A stretch of 64,000 nt of DNA, from positions 62,001 to 126,000 of the forward strand of contig JAGUYK010000020.1 in assembly GCA_020061355.1 (NCBI GenBank). Reading direction: 5' to 3'. Position 1 is the stretch's first letter. Every line of letters begins with the position of its first letter. Under the pieces are notes generated by a model. The model was not told where the DNA came from. It made no database searches and saw only the letters and a program-made list of their open reading frames with translations. Below, piece by piece: positions 55,131 through 64,000 of the stretch. Source of the DNA: Ignavibacteriales bacterium. Its GTDB lineage: Bacteria; Bacteroidota; Ignavibacteria; Ignavibacteriales; Melioribacteraceae. The position numbers were made by a program, and so were the translations under genes.

Positions 55131-55886
55131 TTATTTATCAAGAATCTCTTTTAATCCCTGGTAACCGGTTTTACTTGCCGGGAGTTTTTTACCATCATTA
55201 AGTATTACGAAGTATGTTTCTTTTTCAAATAGCTCAATCTGCTTGATATTGGAAATTCTTACAATATATGAACGATGGATACGAATAAATTCTGCCGGAT
55301 CAAGGTTCTCTTCAAAGTACTTCATTGTTTTCTGTTTAAGAAAATTTCCTTTGTCTGTATAAATCATTACATAATCGTCCTGGGCTTCAAAGTACTTAAC
55401 ATCTCCAACCGGAATAATCGATATTTTCTGTCCGGATTTAACAACAACTCTCTCTAAAAATTCTTCCTTCCTCTCGATATGTTTAATTAGGTCACCAATT
55501 CTTTTATTAGAGTCAGCCCTGTTCTCAATTTGTTTTATAGCTTTTTGAATCGCCTCGGCAAACCGTTCTTCTGAAAATGGTTTTAGCAAATAATCCGTTG
55601 CATTCACTTCGAATGCTTTTAGCGCATACTGATCGAATGCTGTTGTAAATATTATTACCGGAGGGTTCTCAATTATTTCGAGCATCTCAAAACCGGTTAT
55701 TTTAGGCATCTGAATGTCGAGGAATATTAAGTCGGGTGAGAGGTCATTTATCTGTTTCAATGCGTCAAAACCGTTTGAGCATTCACCAATTAGCTCAATT
55801 TCAGGGAACTTGCGGAGATAATTTTTTACAATATCACGGGCAAGGTTCTCATCGTCAACAATCAATGCTTTAATTTTGTTATCCAT
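55131..55886 (-). CDS. LytTR-family response regulator
   Basis: A 251-residue regulator. The receiver domain has the acidic pair ALIVDDENLARD, phospho-acceptor LIFLDIQMPKITG, and the KPF motif in DYLLKPFSEERF. The LytTR DNA-binding domain from about 145 has VVVKSGQKISIIPVGDVKYF, FIRIHRSYIVRI and LNDGKKLPASKTG. It lies directly after the LytS-type kinase (2-bp gap), its cognate partner. Confidence 0.95.
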   Translation of the reverse strand: MDNKIKALIVDDENLARDIVKNYLRKFPEIELIGECSNGFDALKQINDLSPDLIFLDIQMPKITGFEMLEIIENPPVIIFTTAFDQYALKAFEVNATDYLLKPFSEERFAEAIQKAIKQIENRADSNKRIGDLIKHIERKEEFLERVVVKSGQKISIIPVGDVKYFEAQDDYVMIYTDKGNFLKQKTMKYFEENLDPAEFIRIHRSYIVRISNIKQIELFEKETYFVILNDGKKLPASKTGYQGLKEILDK

Positions 55887-55888
55887 TT

Positions 55889-56935
55889 TTACCTTGGGAT
55901 AAAAATATTTACTCTGAATATACTGTTTAATTTTTCTACGGTTACAAGGTTATCCTGGTTATAAATTAATTTTAATCTGTTCTTGATATTCTTAATTCCA
56001 ATTCCTTCTCCTTTACGCGGTACAGCTTCCGGATCAAAATTATTTTCGACGATTATTTTCAGGTATTCTTTATCAGGTTTACATTTCAATTTAATTGTGA
56101 CCTTATCAATACTTTCATAGACACCGTGCTTAATCGCATTTTCAAATAAAGGCTGCAAAATCATACTCGGAATTTCCAAATCATTACACTCTGATTCAAG
56201 CTCTTCTGTGAATTCAAATTTATCGGCAAAGCGGATTTTTTCAATATCCAGGTATAATTTAGCATTTGTAATCTCTTCTGTCAGTTTACTCTTTTGTTTT
56301 TCGTTTTTGGATAATGTGCTCCGCAGAAACGAAGAAAGTTTAATTGTCATATCGCGCGCTTTTTCAGGATCGCTTAATGTTAATGAACTGATCGAATTCA
56401 AACTGTTGAAAATAAAATGCGGATTGATCTGGTACTTAAGCGATTTGAGTTCTGCTTCTTTTACAAGTGTATTCAACTCAGATTCTCTAAATAACTTCTG
56501 CTGAAAATTATTGTAGTATATTATTACATAATCCACCGCAACAATTATTGCATAGAAAAATATTCCAATCATAAACCGCCATATTCCGGAATTAAAAAGA
56601 TAAGTTTTGTACAGCGGTTCGTCCTTAAAAATATTCGTAAGAATATAATAACCGGCTAAGACCCATATAGCCGATGTAATGATAGCTGCTGCAGAATGAT
56701 TAACGAATATCTTTAACGGTGTATAATTTTCAAGTGTATTATAGCTGACTGTATACCACAAACTTATGCCGAGCAGAAAGTAAATAGTATTAAAAACAAT
56801 ACTTTCAACAAAAGCATGTTCAATTTTTACATCGAGCAGAAAAACGATCACAACATTATGTATTAAGCTTATGAATACCCAGACAAGAAGGTAAATAGTA
56901 AAAATCTTTATGTTCTTTATAAATGGATTGCCCAT
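55889..56935 (-). CDS. LytS-type sensor histidine kinase
   Basis: A 348-residue membrane kinase with four hydrophobic helices in the first 145 residues and no large periplasmic sensor. The kinase core has LKYQINPHFIFNSLNSISSLT (phospho-acceptor His), MILQPLFENAIKHGV (N-box) and GIGIKNIKNRLKLIY (G-box). It follows two LiaF-like genes and precedes the LytTR regulator, forming a four-gene envelope-stress unit. Confidence 0.94.
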   Translation of the reverse strand: MGNPFIKNIKIFTIYLLVWVFISLIHNVVIVFLLDVKIEHAFVESIVFNTIYFLLGISLWYTVSYNTLENYTPLKIFVNHSAAAIITSAIWVLAGYYILTNIFKDEPLYKTYLFNSGIWRFMIGIFFYAIIVAVDYVIIYYNNFQQKLFRESELNTLVKEAELKSLKYQINPHFIFNSLNSISSLTLSDPEKARDMTIKLSSFLRSTLSKNEKQKSKLTEEITNAKLYLDIEKIRFADKFEFTEELESECNDLEIPSMILQPLFENAIKHGVYESIDKVTIKLKCKPDKEYLKIIVENNFDPEAVPRKGEGIGIKNIKNRLKLIYNQDNLVTVEKLNSIFRVNIFIPR

Positions 56936-56947
56936 AATTAATCTTGT

Positions 56948-57670
56948 TTAATAACTTAAAATTTCGCCGCCGCCGAATATAACAGCGCCTTTTATTATTA
57001 GAACCCCTTCTGAATAAGTTGAGCTATCGGATAAATATCGTTTATCGTCAAATCCTCCGAAAACTGCCGTAACATTCACAATAACTTTCCAATCCTTCGG
57101 TACGACTATATCGCATCCGCCGAAAATACATGTAATTTCAAGCGTATTTTCACCCGGTGCTAATTTTGATTTAACAAAATTTATTTTCGAAGAACCAAAT
57201 ATTGAAGTTATTCTTCCACCTCGAAAATTCTCTGAGGTAACTAAACGGTTAGTGCTATTAAAGATTGATGAATCTTCTATAATATCGCCGGAGTAAGTTT
57301 GCTGGTCGGATGACTGACCCGGTTCCCCTATTGAAGATTTTGGCGGAATGTTAATATCCCTTCTTCTGAATAAAATAAAGAAACCGATTATAATTAATAT
57401 TACCGGCCAGTAATCTCTAAATGAAAAATGAATATTGAATGGCGAAATATGATTGAAGATTCCGAATAATCCGATTATCACGAAGATAATTCCAACAACG
57501 CTGTTCCTCGAATTATTCAATATTACCAGGCCGATGATAAGAAAAACAGTGTGCCATGAAAAGATCAAATGGCGTAAATCGAAATCGAGGAAGAGAAAAT
57601 TGTCAGCTATTAATAGCGCTCCAATAGCTATTAGGATTATTCCACTCCAGATTTTTGCATCGTTTCTCAT
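56948..57670 (-). CDS. LiaF-like membrane protein, copy 2
   Basis: A 240-residue protein with four short membrane helices (about 8-95: WSGIILIAIGALLIADNFLF and VILIIIGFFILF) and a C-terminal LiaF-like beta domain from about 140 (TSENFRGGRITSIFGSSKIN, LEITCIFGGCDIVVPKDWKV and ITAVFGGFDDKR-like). In LiaFSR systems LiaF holds the kinase inactive until envelope stress. It is a paralogue of the gene just upstream and precedes the LytS/LytTR pair. Confidence 0.9.
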   Translation of the reverse strand: MRNDAKIWSGIILIAIGALLIADNFLFLDFDLRHLIFSWHTVFLIIGLVILNNSRNSVVGIIFVIIGLFGIFNHISPFNIHFSFRDYWPVILIIIGFFILFRRRDINIPPKSSIGEPGQSSDQQTYSGDIIEDSSIFNSTNRLVTSENFRGGRITSIFGSSKINFVKSKLAPGENTLEITCIFGGCDIVVPKDWKVIVNVTAVFGGFDDKRYLSDSSTYSEGVLIIKGAVIFGGGEILSY

Positions 57671-57687
57671 TTTATGCCTCCTTGTAA

Positions 57688-58377
57688 TTAATTTTTAATT
57701 TCGCCGCCGCCGAACAGAACAAGTCCTTTTACTACAAGAACTTTGTTTTGATCGTAAACAATATTTGGATCCTTTCTTCTCTTATCTCCGAATCCACCGA
57801 AGATTGAAATCACATCAAGTTCAACTTTCCACTCCGAAGGTATAATTAATGTTGATCCACCAAAGATTGCCGTAACTTCAAGACTTTGTTCGCCATCTGC
57901 TAGTTTTGATCCCATCAGGTTAATATCCGAACCGCCGAAAATAGATACAACACTGCCGCCCTTAAAATTATCTGTGTTAATGATTTTTGTCCCGCCGCCG
58001 AAAATATTAACATCTTCAAGAAAATCATTTGAATTTTCAGATGCTGAAATATTTGGATCACCTTGAAAATCTTTTTTATGATAAGACGAACGGCTTCCTT
58101 TTCTCTTCATGATTATGTATAAACCGATAATGACGAATATTAACGGCCATAATCCAGGGACAAGATTAAAAAGTCCGATCGCAAGGAATACAATCCCTGC
58201 AGTTTTATTATCGGAAAGAACAAAAAGCAGAAGTCCGAATAAAATGAAGAAATACTCCCATGTCAAAAAATCAACGGGGAATAAGAAGATGTCGTAGTTC
58301 CTAAGCAAATAGACAATACCCATTAACACCAGTATTATGCCGACTACAATGCGCGATTTAACTTTTTGCCATGCCAT
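57688..58377 (-). CDS. LiaF-like membrane protein, copy 1
   Basis: A 229-residue paralogue of the next gene, same layout: four N-terminal helices (RIVVGIILVLMGIVYLLRN, PLIFVIIGLYIIM), a polar linker, and the LiaF-like beta domain (FKGGSVVSIFGGSDINLMGS, VTAIFGGSTLIIPSEWKV, ISIFGGFGDKRR). It is first in the four-gene unit. The two copies differ in the linker and in the loop DDKR versus GDKR, so they may bind each other or sense different signals. Confidence 0.9.
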   Translation of the reverse strand: MAWQKVKSRIVVGIILVLMGIVYLLRNYDIFLFPVDFLTWEYFFILFGLLLFVLSDNKTAGIVFLAIGLFNLVPGLWPLIFVIIGLYIIMKRKGSRSSYHKKDFQGDPNISASENSNDFLEDVNIFGGGTKIINTDNFKGGSVVSIFGGSDINLMGSKLADGEQSLEVTAIFGGSTLIIPSEWKVELDVISIFGGFGDKRRKDPNIVYDQNKVLVVKGLVLFGGGEIKN

Positions 58378-58414
58378 GTTAACCTCAAGATTTATTTTTC
58401 TTAATTAATCTGAC

Positions 58415-58422
58415 GCAAAGAT
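58415..58422 (-). promoter_or_regulatory. Probable -7 element for the LiaF-like/LytSR unit
   Basis: TATCTTTG on the minus strand fits TAnnTTTG and lies 37 bp before the ATG of the first LiaF-like gene. There is no clear TTG at the -33 position, only TTC-rich sequence. Confidence 0.4.
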
Positions 58423-58539
58423 ATTGAGCAGGTTTTAAGAATTGAAGAAGAAATCGGTGAATAGCGGGAAATTATCGGTGAATTCAGTAAGATATACTGT
58501 ATAGCTAGAAAATAGATCTTCGGGCGAAGCCATCCTTTC

Positions 58540-59772
58540 CTACTCAATCAATTTGGATTCATCGCTTGAAGGTAATTCCTGGACATCCTTCAATTTCCTT
58601 TCGATTGCACGTGTACGCGTTTTTGCTGAATCGATTGTATCGCTTGCCTGGCGTAATTTTTCCTGAGTTTTATCAAGAACATCACCGAATTTAGTAAACT
58701 CTGTTTTTACAGCTCCAAGCAGACTCCACACTTCACTGGATCGTTTTTCGATTACAAGGGTTCTAAATCCCATTTGTAAGCTGTTCAGAATTGCTGTTAA
58801 AGTTGTTGGTCCTGTAATAATAACTTTGTTTTCATTTTGAATTTTTTCAAACAAACCGGGTCGCCGTAAAACCTCTGCAAATAATCCTTCTACAGGTAAA
58901 AATAAAAGTGCAACGTCGGTTGTGTTCGGAGGGTCGATATATTTTTCATTGATCGATTTTGCTTCTCCTTTAATTCTATTCTCTAATGCCTTGGAAGCTT
59001 CTTCAATTACTATCGGGTCTGCAGAATCCTGTGCAGCAACCAATCTTTGGTAATCTTCCATTGGAAATTTTGCATCTATCGGTAGCCAGCAAAATCCATC
59101 TTTATTTTCACTGCGGCCTGGCATTTTAACTGCAAATTCAACTCTGTCATTGGAATTCTTTTTTGTGCTGATATTCTTTGCATATTGATCGGGTGTAAGG
59201 ATTTGTTCAATTAAATTTTCTAATTGAATTTCGCCCCACGTACCACGTGTTTTTACATTGGTCAAAACTTTTTTTAGATCACCAACGCCAACAGCAAGAT
59301 TTCTCATTTCGCCTAATCCTTCGCTCACAGCTTCAAGCCGGTCACTTACAATCTTGAATGATTCGCCCAATCTTTTTTCTAATGTGTTATGAAGTTTTTC
59401 ATCAACCGTTTGACGCATTTCTTCTAATTTCTTTGAATTGTTTTCCTGAATTTCTTTTAACTGAATTTCAATTCTATCCTGAAGTTTTTCAAATTTTTGT
59501 TCATTGGTTTGAATTAGCTTAGTCAATTGATCATATAATTGATCGCCAAAGAGTTTGATGGCACTGCTTAATTCTTCCCGCTGGGATTTACTCACTTTTG
59601 ATAGCTCGTCACGGTTTCTTGTTAATTCATCACGGAAGGATTTATCAACCCTATCGAGTTCCTCTTTCAAATTTGATTGCGATCCGCTCGATATTTTTTT
59701 ATATGTCAGCCACAGTAATACTAAAGTGATTAGTACTAATGCTAATGTTATGATGTAAATATACTCGTTCAT
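58540..59772 (-). CDS. rmuC: DNA recombination protein RmuC
   Basis: About 410 residues from the ATG at 59772. One N-terminal membrane helix (YIYIITLALVLITLVLLWL), a coiled coil to about residue 170, then the RmuC nuclease-like domain: TRGTWGEIQLENLIEQIL, LPIDAKFPMEDYQRLV, DVALLFLPVEGLFAEVL, and ITGPTTLTAILNSLQMGFR. RmuC limits inversions at short inverted repeats in E. coli. The ATG at 59772 is preferred to a TTG at 59820, which overlaps an AATATTTG promoter-like element. Confidence 0.93.
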   Translation of the reverse strand: MNEYIYIITLALVLITLVLLWLTYKKISSGSQSNLKEELDRVDKSFRDELTRNRDELSKVSKSQREELSSAIKLFGDQLYDQLTKLIQTNEQKFEKLQDRIEIQLKEIQENNSKKLEEMRQTVDEKLHNTLEKRLGESFKIVSDRLEAVSEGLGEMRNLAVGVGDLKKVLTNVKTRGTWGEIQLENLIEQILTPDQYAKNISTKKNSNDRVEFAVKMPGRSENKDGFCWLPIDAKFPMEDYQRLVAAQDSADPIVIEEASKALENRIKGEAKSINEKYIDPPNTTDVALLFLPVEGLFAEVLRRPGLFEKIQNENKVIITGPTTLTAILNSLQMGFRTLVIEKRSSEVWSLLGAVKTEFTKFGDVLDKTQEKLRQASDTIDSAKTRTRAIERKLKDVQELPSSDESKLIE

Positions 59773-59882
59773 ATGGACCCCGGTATAAAAGAAATTGAAA
59801 GACCGCCGGTTATTTATCAAATATTTTTTTATTCAGCAAATATTATTTCATTATTTTTAATAGTTAATTCAATTGGGATAAA

Positions 59883-62357
59883 ATGAAAACCTGGAAAAAG
59901 GTTCTACTGGGCATTGCAGGTTCGTTATTAGTGGTTGTTCTCTTCCTCTTCTTTATTTCGTATATCATGTTAAGGAAGTCATTACCAGATTATGATGGGG
60001 AGGCAATAGGCAAAGGATTAATCTCTGAAGTAACAGTTTACCGGGATTCGTTTGCCATACCAATGATATTAGCACAGAGTGATGAAGATGCTGCATTTGC
60101 TCTCGGCTATGTACATGCGCAAGAAAGGCTATTCCAGATGGATGTTGCACGGAGAGCCGGAGAGGGAAGATTAAGTGAAGTATTCGGAAGCAGTACGATT
60201 CCATTTGACAGGATGTTCCGTACAATAGGAATATATAAGGTCGTTGAATCGAGTTTTTCTAAATTAAACCCGGCTTCGCAAAAAATTCTCTCAGCTTATA
60301 CAAAAGGTGTAAATAGATTCATTGAAAATAACAAGGGGAAATATCCGATAGAATTTGATGTGCTCGGTTATGATCCTTATCCCTGGAAACCTGAACACAG
60401 TCTTGTTATAGCCAAACTAATGGGCTGGGAATTGAATATCAGCTGGTGGAGTGATATTACATTTTCAAATCTGATTCAAAAAGTTGGTGTTGAAAAAGCT
60501 AAAGAACTTTTACCGGATTTTCCGCAGAATGCACCGACAATAATTCCGAAAGAGTATTCAAATCTTGCTTCAATAAAAACAGACTTAATTGACATTGACA
60601 GAAAATTTAGAGAGTTCACCGGATTCGTTGGGACCCATATTGGTTCGAATAATTGGGCAATCAACGGTACTATATCTGAATCGCAAAAACCTATCATAGC
60701 AAATGATCCGCATCTTGCTTTTTCTGTACCGGGGAAATGGTTTTTTGCAATGATAAGAAGTAATGATTGGAATGCTGAAGGATTTACTGTCCCCGGACTT
60801 CCAGCAATTATAATAGGTAAGAACCAGAATATTGCCTGGGCTATGACCAATGTAATGGCAGATGATTCTGATTTTTATATTGAAAAAATTAATTCCACCG
60901 GAAATAAATATTCGGTCAATAATCAACTGCGCGATATTATTTCATATCAGGATTCATTTGCCGTTAAAGATTCGGCTAATTTTAGATTCACAATAAGAAG
61001 AACTCATCGGGGTCCAATAATTTCTGATATCCATCCTTATAATTATCTTTATCCGAATTCCGGTAAATTAAAAGAGAATATCAGTATGAGGTGGACAGGT
61101 CTGGAATTCAGTGATGAGATGTTTGCTGCTATTTCTATAAACAAAGCTAAAAATTGGGCTGATTTCAAAGGAGCTCTAAAATATTTTACTCTTCCGGGAC
61201 AGAATTTTGTTTATGCTGATGATAAGGGAAATATCGGTTATGTATGTGCTGCCCTACTACCTTTGAGGCCTAGTAACAGTCCAACATTGGTCTATGATGG
61301 TTCTACAGAAGCATACGATTGGAAAGGATTTGTCCCTTACGAAGAAATGCCAAAGCTTCTTAATCCCGCTCAAAATTTTATTGCCACTGCAAATAATAAA
61401 ACAATAAATAATTTCAAGTATCATATTTCCAATGTATGGGAGCCCTCTTCCAGAATAGAGAGAATAGTTGAATTATTGACTTCGAAGAAAATACATTCGA
61501 AAGAAGATTTTAGAAACTATCAGTTGGATTTTGTTTCTCCTTATGCGAGAGAAATTGTGCCATATATCCTAAATGCATTTAAGGAGGTTAAAGTAAATGA
61601 TCGAAATTTAAAAATTGCATTAGAACTTTTTGAGAATTGGAATTTTGAAATGTCCGCTTCCAGTCAGGTCCCCACAATCTATCTCAATTATTTCCATCGT
61701 TTAATAAAAAATATTTTTGAAGATGAACTTGGCAGGGATTTATTGAAGGAATATGTTTTTCTTGCAAACATTCCTTATAGAATAATTCCAAAATATCTTA
61801 AAGAGAATTCATCTTCGTTCTTTGATAATGTACAAACACAACAAGTAGAAACACGTGATGATGTTATAAGACAAAGTTTGGTCGATGCATTAAACGAGTT
61901 AGAAGGTAAGATTGGTAAGGACATGGCTATGTGGCAATGGGGAAAGATTCACAAAGTGAAATTCAGGCATATGTTTTCGGATGTATCCGGTTTATTGGAT
62001 AAATTAATTAATGTTGGTCCATATGATATTGGAGGAGACGGTACAACGGTTTTTAATACTGAATATTCCTTTACGGAGATTTACGAAGAGAAAAGAGATT
62101 TGACTAAACCTCACCGCTCCGAACCATTTCAGAATATTCTTGGTCCTTCTATGCGATATATTTACGATTTCGGAAATCCGGACTATATGGAAATTATTTT
62201 ACCAACCGGACAAGCGGGTCATTTCCTTAGTAGTCACTATAAGAACATGACAGAAAAATGGTTGAAAGGGGAGTATATAAGGATTCCTGTTTCCGAAGAA
62301 AATTTTATTAGGAATTCAAAACACATGTTAAAAATGATCCCGGGCAATTCTCCTTAA
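59883..62357 (+). CDS. Penicillin acylase family N-terminal-nucleophile hydrolase
   Basis: An 824-residue exported amidohydrolase. A signal/anchor helix covers about 6-29 (LLGIAGSLLVVVLFLFFISY). Then the alpha chain and spacer, and the self-cleavage site GSNNWAI, where Ser255 becomes the nucleophile of the beta chain. NDPHLAFSVPG and the later AATANNKTINNF block (FIATANN) complete the active site. Members cleave penicillin G, acyl-homoserine lactones or other N-acyl compounds; the substrate is not predictable here. No tail overlap with metF, 50 bp downstream. Confidence 0.93.
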   Translation: MKTWKKVLLGIAGSLLVVVLFLFFISYIMLRKSLPDYDGEAIGKGLISEVTVYRDSFAIPMILAQSDEDAAFALGYVHAQERLFQMDVARRAGEGRLSEVFGSSTIPFDRMFRTIGIYKVVESSFSKLNPASQKILSAYTKGVNRFIENNKGKYPIEFDVLGYDPYPWKPEHSLVIAKLMGWELNISWWSDITFSNLIQKVGVEKAKELLPDFPQNAPTIIPKEYSNLASIKTDLIDIDRKFREFTGFVGTHIGSNNWAINGTISESQKPIIANDPHLAFSVPGKWFFAMIRSNDWNAEGFTVPGLPAIIIGKNQNIAWAMTNVMADDSDFYIEKINSTGNKYSVNNQLRDIISYQDSFAVKDSANFRFTIRRTHRGPIISDIHPYNYLYPNSGKLKENISMRWTGLEFSDEMFAAISINKAKNWADFKGALKYFTLPGQNFVYADDKGNIGYVCAALLPLRPSNSPTLVYDGSTEAYDWKGFVPYEEMPKLLNPAQNFIATANNKTINNFKYHISNVWEPSSRIERIVELLTSKKIHSKEDFRNYQLDFVSPYAREIVPYILNAFKEVKVNDRNLKIALELFENWNFEMSASSQVPTIYLNYFHRLIKNIFEDELGRDLLKEYVFLANIPYRIIPKYLKENSSSFFDNVQTQQVETRDDVIRQSLVDALNELEGKIGKDMAMWQWGKIHKVKFRHMFSDVSGLLDKLINVGPYDIGGDGTTVFNTEYSFTEIYEEKRDLTKPHRSEPFQNILGPSMRYIYDFGNPDYMEIILPTGQAGHFLSSHYKNMTEKWLKGEYIRIPVSEENFIRNSKHMLKMIPGNSP

Positions 62358-62407
62358 GAAGTTTATCTTACAAAGTATTAAATTAGCCTAACACATAATG
62401 ATGGAAT

Positions 62408-63361
62408 ATGAAAGTAACAGAACATTTATATAAATCGAACGAAACTTTATTAAGTTTTGAAATAATTCCGCCCAAACGTGGCGGAGATATACAACAGCTT
62501 CTTTCAGTACTTGATGATGTTGTTAAATACAATCCCCCGTTTATTGATATAACAAGTCATGCCGCCGAAGTTATTTATGAAGAAACAACTGACGGTGGAA
62601 TGAAAATGAAAGTTAAACGGAAACGTCCGGGAACACTGGGTATTTGCGCACTCATTCAGAATAAGTATAACATAGATGCAGTACCGCACGTATTATGTTC
62701 CGGATTTACACGTGAGGAGACAGAAGATTTTTTAATAGAAATTCATTATTTGGGAATAGATAATGTTCTCGCAATAAGAGGCGATGAAAGCGGTTTCCAT
62801 AAACCTCTTAAATATGGAAGAAGCATCAATGAATATGGTCTTGATTTAATAAAACAAATATCCGATCTCAACAAAGGGAAATACCTCGAAGATGGATTAT
62901 TGGATTCCTACGGAATGGACTTTTGTATAGGAACAAGCGGATACCCGGAAAAACATTTTGAAGCCCCGAACCTGATAACCGATATAAAGTACACCAAAGC
63001 AAAAATTCAAGCCGGCGCTTCGTATATAGTTACGCAAATGTTTTATGATAATAAATTTTATTATGATTACATCGAAGATTGTAAAAATGAAGGGATTGAA
63101 GTCCCGATTATTCCCGGATTGAAAATAATTACTTCAAGAGCTCATGCTCATAGCATTCCTAAAAATTTTTATATTGATATTCCATCTGAACTTGTAGAAG
63201 AAGTTGATAAAGCGAAACCCGAACATGTGATGGAAATAGGTGTAGAGTGGACTTTCAAGCAAGTTGAGGAACTATTAAACAAAAAAGTACCAGCTATTCA
63301 CTTTTACATCATGCAAAATTCAAAACCTATTAAAATGTTAATGAAAAAATTGGGATTATAA
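62408..63361 (+). CDS. metF: 5,10-Methylenetetrahydrofolate reductase
   Basis: A 317-residue flavoenzyme that reduces methylene-THF to methyl-THF for methionine synthesis. Barrel motifs in order: SFEIIPPKRGGD with the catalytic Glu, DITSHAAEV, LGICALIQNKYNIDAVPHV, LAIRGDE, YPEKHFEAPN, GASYIVTQMFYDN and IIPGLKIITSRAHA. No SAM riboswitch is seen in the 50-bp gap upstream. One base separates it from the next gene. Confidence 0.95.
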   Translation: MKVTEHLYKSNETLLSFEIIPPKRGGDIQQLLSVLDDVVKYNPPFIDITSHAAEVIYEETTDGGMKMKVKRKRPGTLGICALIQNKYNIDAVPHVLCSGFTREETEDFLIEIHYLGIDNVLAIRGDESGFHKPLKYGRSINEYGLDLIKQISDLNKGKYLEDGLLDSYGMDFCIGTSGYPEKHFEAPNLITDIKYTKAKIQAGASYIVTQMFYDNKFYYDYIEDCKNEGIEVPIIPGLKIITSRAHAHSIPKNFYIDIPSELVEEVDKAKPEHVMEIGVEWTFKQVEELLNKKVPAIHFYIMQNSKPIKMLMKKLGL

Positions 63362-63362
63362 A

Positions 63363-64000
63363 ATGATAATTACCTCTGCAAGAATTAAAGCAGCAATTCC
63401 GCGAAGGTTAAAATGGGGAGTATCGGGTTGCGGGAATTTTGTAGAGACTTCTTTTTTACCGGCACTCACATTAGTTCGAAGAAATAAATTAATTTCGGTT
63501 TTTAGTCATGATTTATCTCGTGCTCAAAATATTGCCGTTAAGTTTGGCGCCCAAACTTATTCAAATAAATATGAGGAATTTTTAAAAGGAGATTTTCATA
63601 TTGTTTACATCGCCGGTGCAAATGCCCATCATTATGAACAGGTGATTGAAGCAGCTAAAGCTGGTAAACATGTCCTGTGTGAAAAACCGGTTGCTATGAA
63701 TTCAAAACAGATTACTGAAATGATCGACATGTGTAAAGAAAATAATGTAACGTTTGCTGTAAATTTTACACATAGATTTCATCCTCTTGTATTAAAAGCA
63801 AAAGAACTCGTCGATAAAGGAATGATTGGGAAAATCGTATCGGTATCTGCTTCTTTCAATATTGATTATGCTCCTAATGATAATTTCAGATTCAAAAAAG
63901 AATTAAGCGGAGGGGGTGCACTAAGGGACCTTGGTTCTCATATGATTGATATGCTTCGGTTATTTGGAGGTGAAATCAATAATGTAAAAGGTTTCCTTGA
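63363..64000 (+). CDS. Gfo/Idh/MocA family oxidoreductase, 5' part
   Basis: The first 212 codons of an NAD(P)-dependent oxidoreductase; the gene runs off the window. The Rossmann motif is WGVSGCGNFVE (about residues 18-28), then VYIAGANAHHYEQVIEAAKAGKHVLCEKPVA in the EKP region, split around the AAKAGK helix, and FTHRFHPLV. The second domain starts with GKIVSVSASF and GGGALRDLGSHMIDML. The family oxidises sugars or cyclitols; the substrate is unknown. Its ATG lies one base after the metF stop codon, so the two are probably co-translated. Confidence 0.9.
   Translation, partial: MIITSARIKAAIPRRLKWGVSGCGNFVETSFLPALTLVRRNKLISVFSHDLSRAQNIAVKFGAQTYSNKYEEFLKGDFHIVYIAGANAHHYEQVIEAAKAGKHVLCEKPVAMNSKQITEMIDMCKENNVTFAVNFTHRFHPLVLKAKELVDKGMIGKIVSVSASFNIDYAPNDNFRFKKELSGGGALRDLGSHMIDMLRLFGGEINNVKGFL

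Noticed and set aside
62358-62407. SAM or other riboswitch upstream of metF
   Set aside because: The 50-bp gap is too short, and no conserved stem was seen.

Overview
The window looks like chromosome from an AT-rich, Gram-negative member of the Ignavibacteria/Chlorobi side of the FCB group. Three things support this. A 2630-residue exported protein ends in an NPFNP-type type IX secretion (T9SS) sorting domain. Kdo synthesis and Lpt export genes are present, so the cell has an LPS outer membrane. Promoters of the FCB type (TTG, 20 bp, TAnnTTTG) can be read, and a bacillithiol deacetylase (bshB1) is encoded. The assignment is inferred from gene content. No rRNA, tRNA, CRISPR array, prophage or insertion sequence was seen.

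Layout. 1-3.4 kb: the end of a LytTR regulator and its beta-propeller LytS-type sensor kinase. 3.5-12.2 kb: a small unknown gene, a DUF1573 protein and the giant SdrD-repeat/LamG/propeller surface protein, closed by a terminator. 12.3-20 kb: maeB, a YkuD-like protein lacking its catalytic cysteine, an Omp85 protein, yicC-gmk-rpoZ and a family 4 uracil-DNA glycosylase. 20-31 kb: dnaB, a DUF1460 protein, nfo, an RmlD-like reductase, gatB, bshB1, an SLC13 transporter, DUF302, a four-helix-bundle gene between 8-bp repeat blocks, and ettA. 31-33.3 kb: a frameshifted small membrane gene, an OB-fold-like lipoprotein and rlmI. 33.4-41.8 kb: a complete MoxR/DUF58/Bat aerotolerance-type operon. 41.8-46 kb: an M48 protease, a VWA lipoprotein, gatC, kdsB and a stand-alone B12-binding protein. 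46-53.4 kb: an HGSNAT-like membrane protein, ruvB, and a tight kdsA-kdsC-kdsD-lptC-lptA-lptB run. 53.4-59.8 kb (minus strand): an acylating aldehyde dehydrogenase, a LytTR/LytS pair with two LiaF-like proteins, and rmuC. 59.9-64 kb: a penicillin-acylase family protein, metF and a truncated Gfo/Idh/MocA oxidoreductase.

The dominant theme is the cell envelope: LPS precursor synthesis and transport, outer-membrane protein assembly, surface-protein export, peptidoglycan-type enzymes, a MoxR/VWA system and two envelope-sensing LytS/LytTR pairs. Housekeeping genes for replication, repair, translation and transcription are interspersed. Most genes are ordinary. The most distinctive items are the modular giant protein with co-varying cysteine pairs, the repeated promoter grammar that corrects several start codons, the repeat-flanked four-helix-bundle gene, and the cysteine-less YkuD protein.
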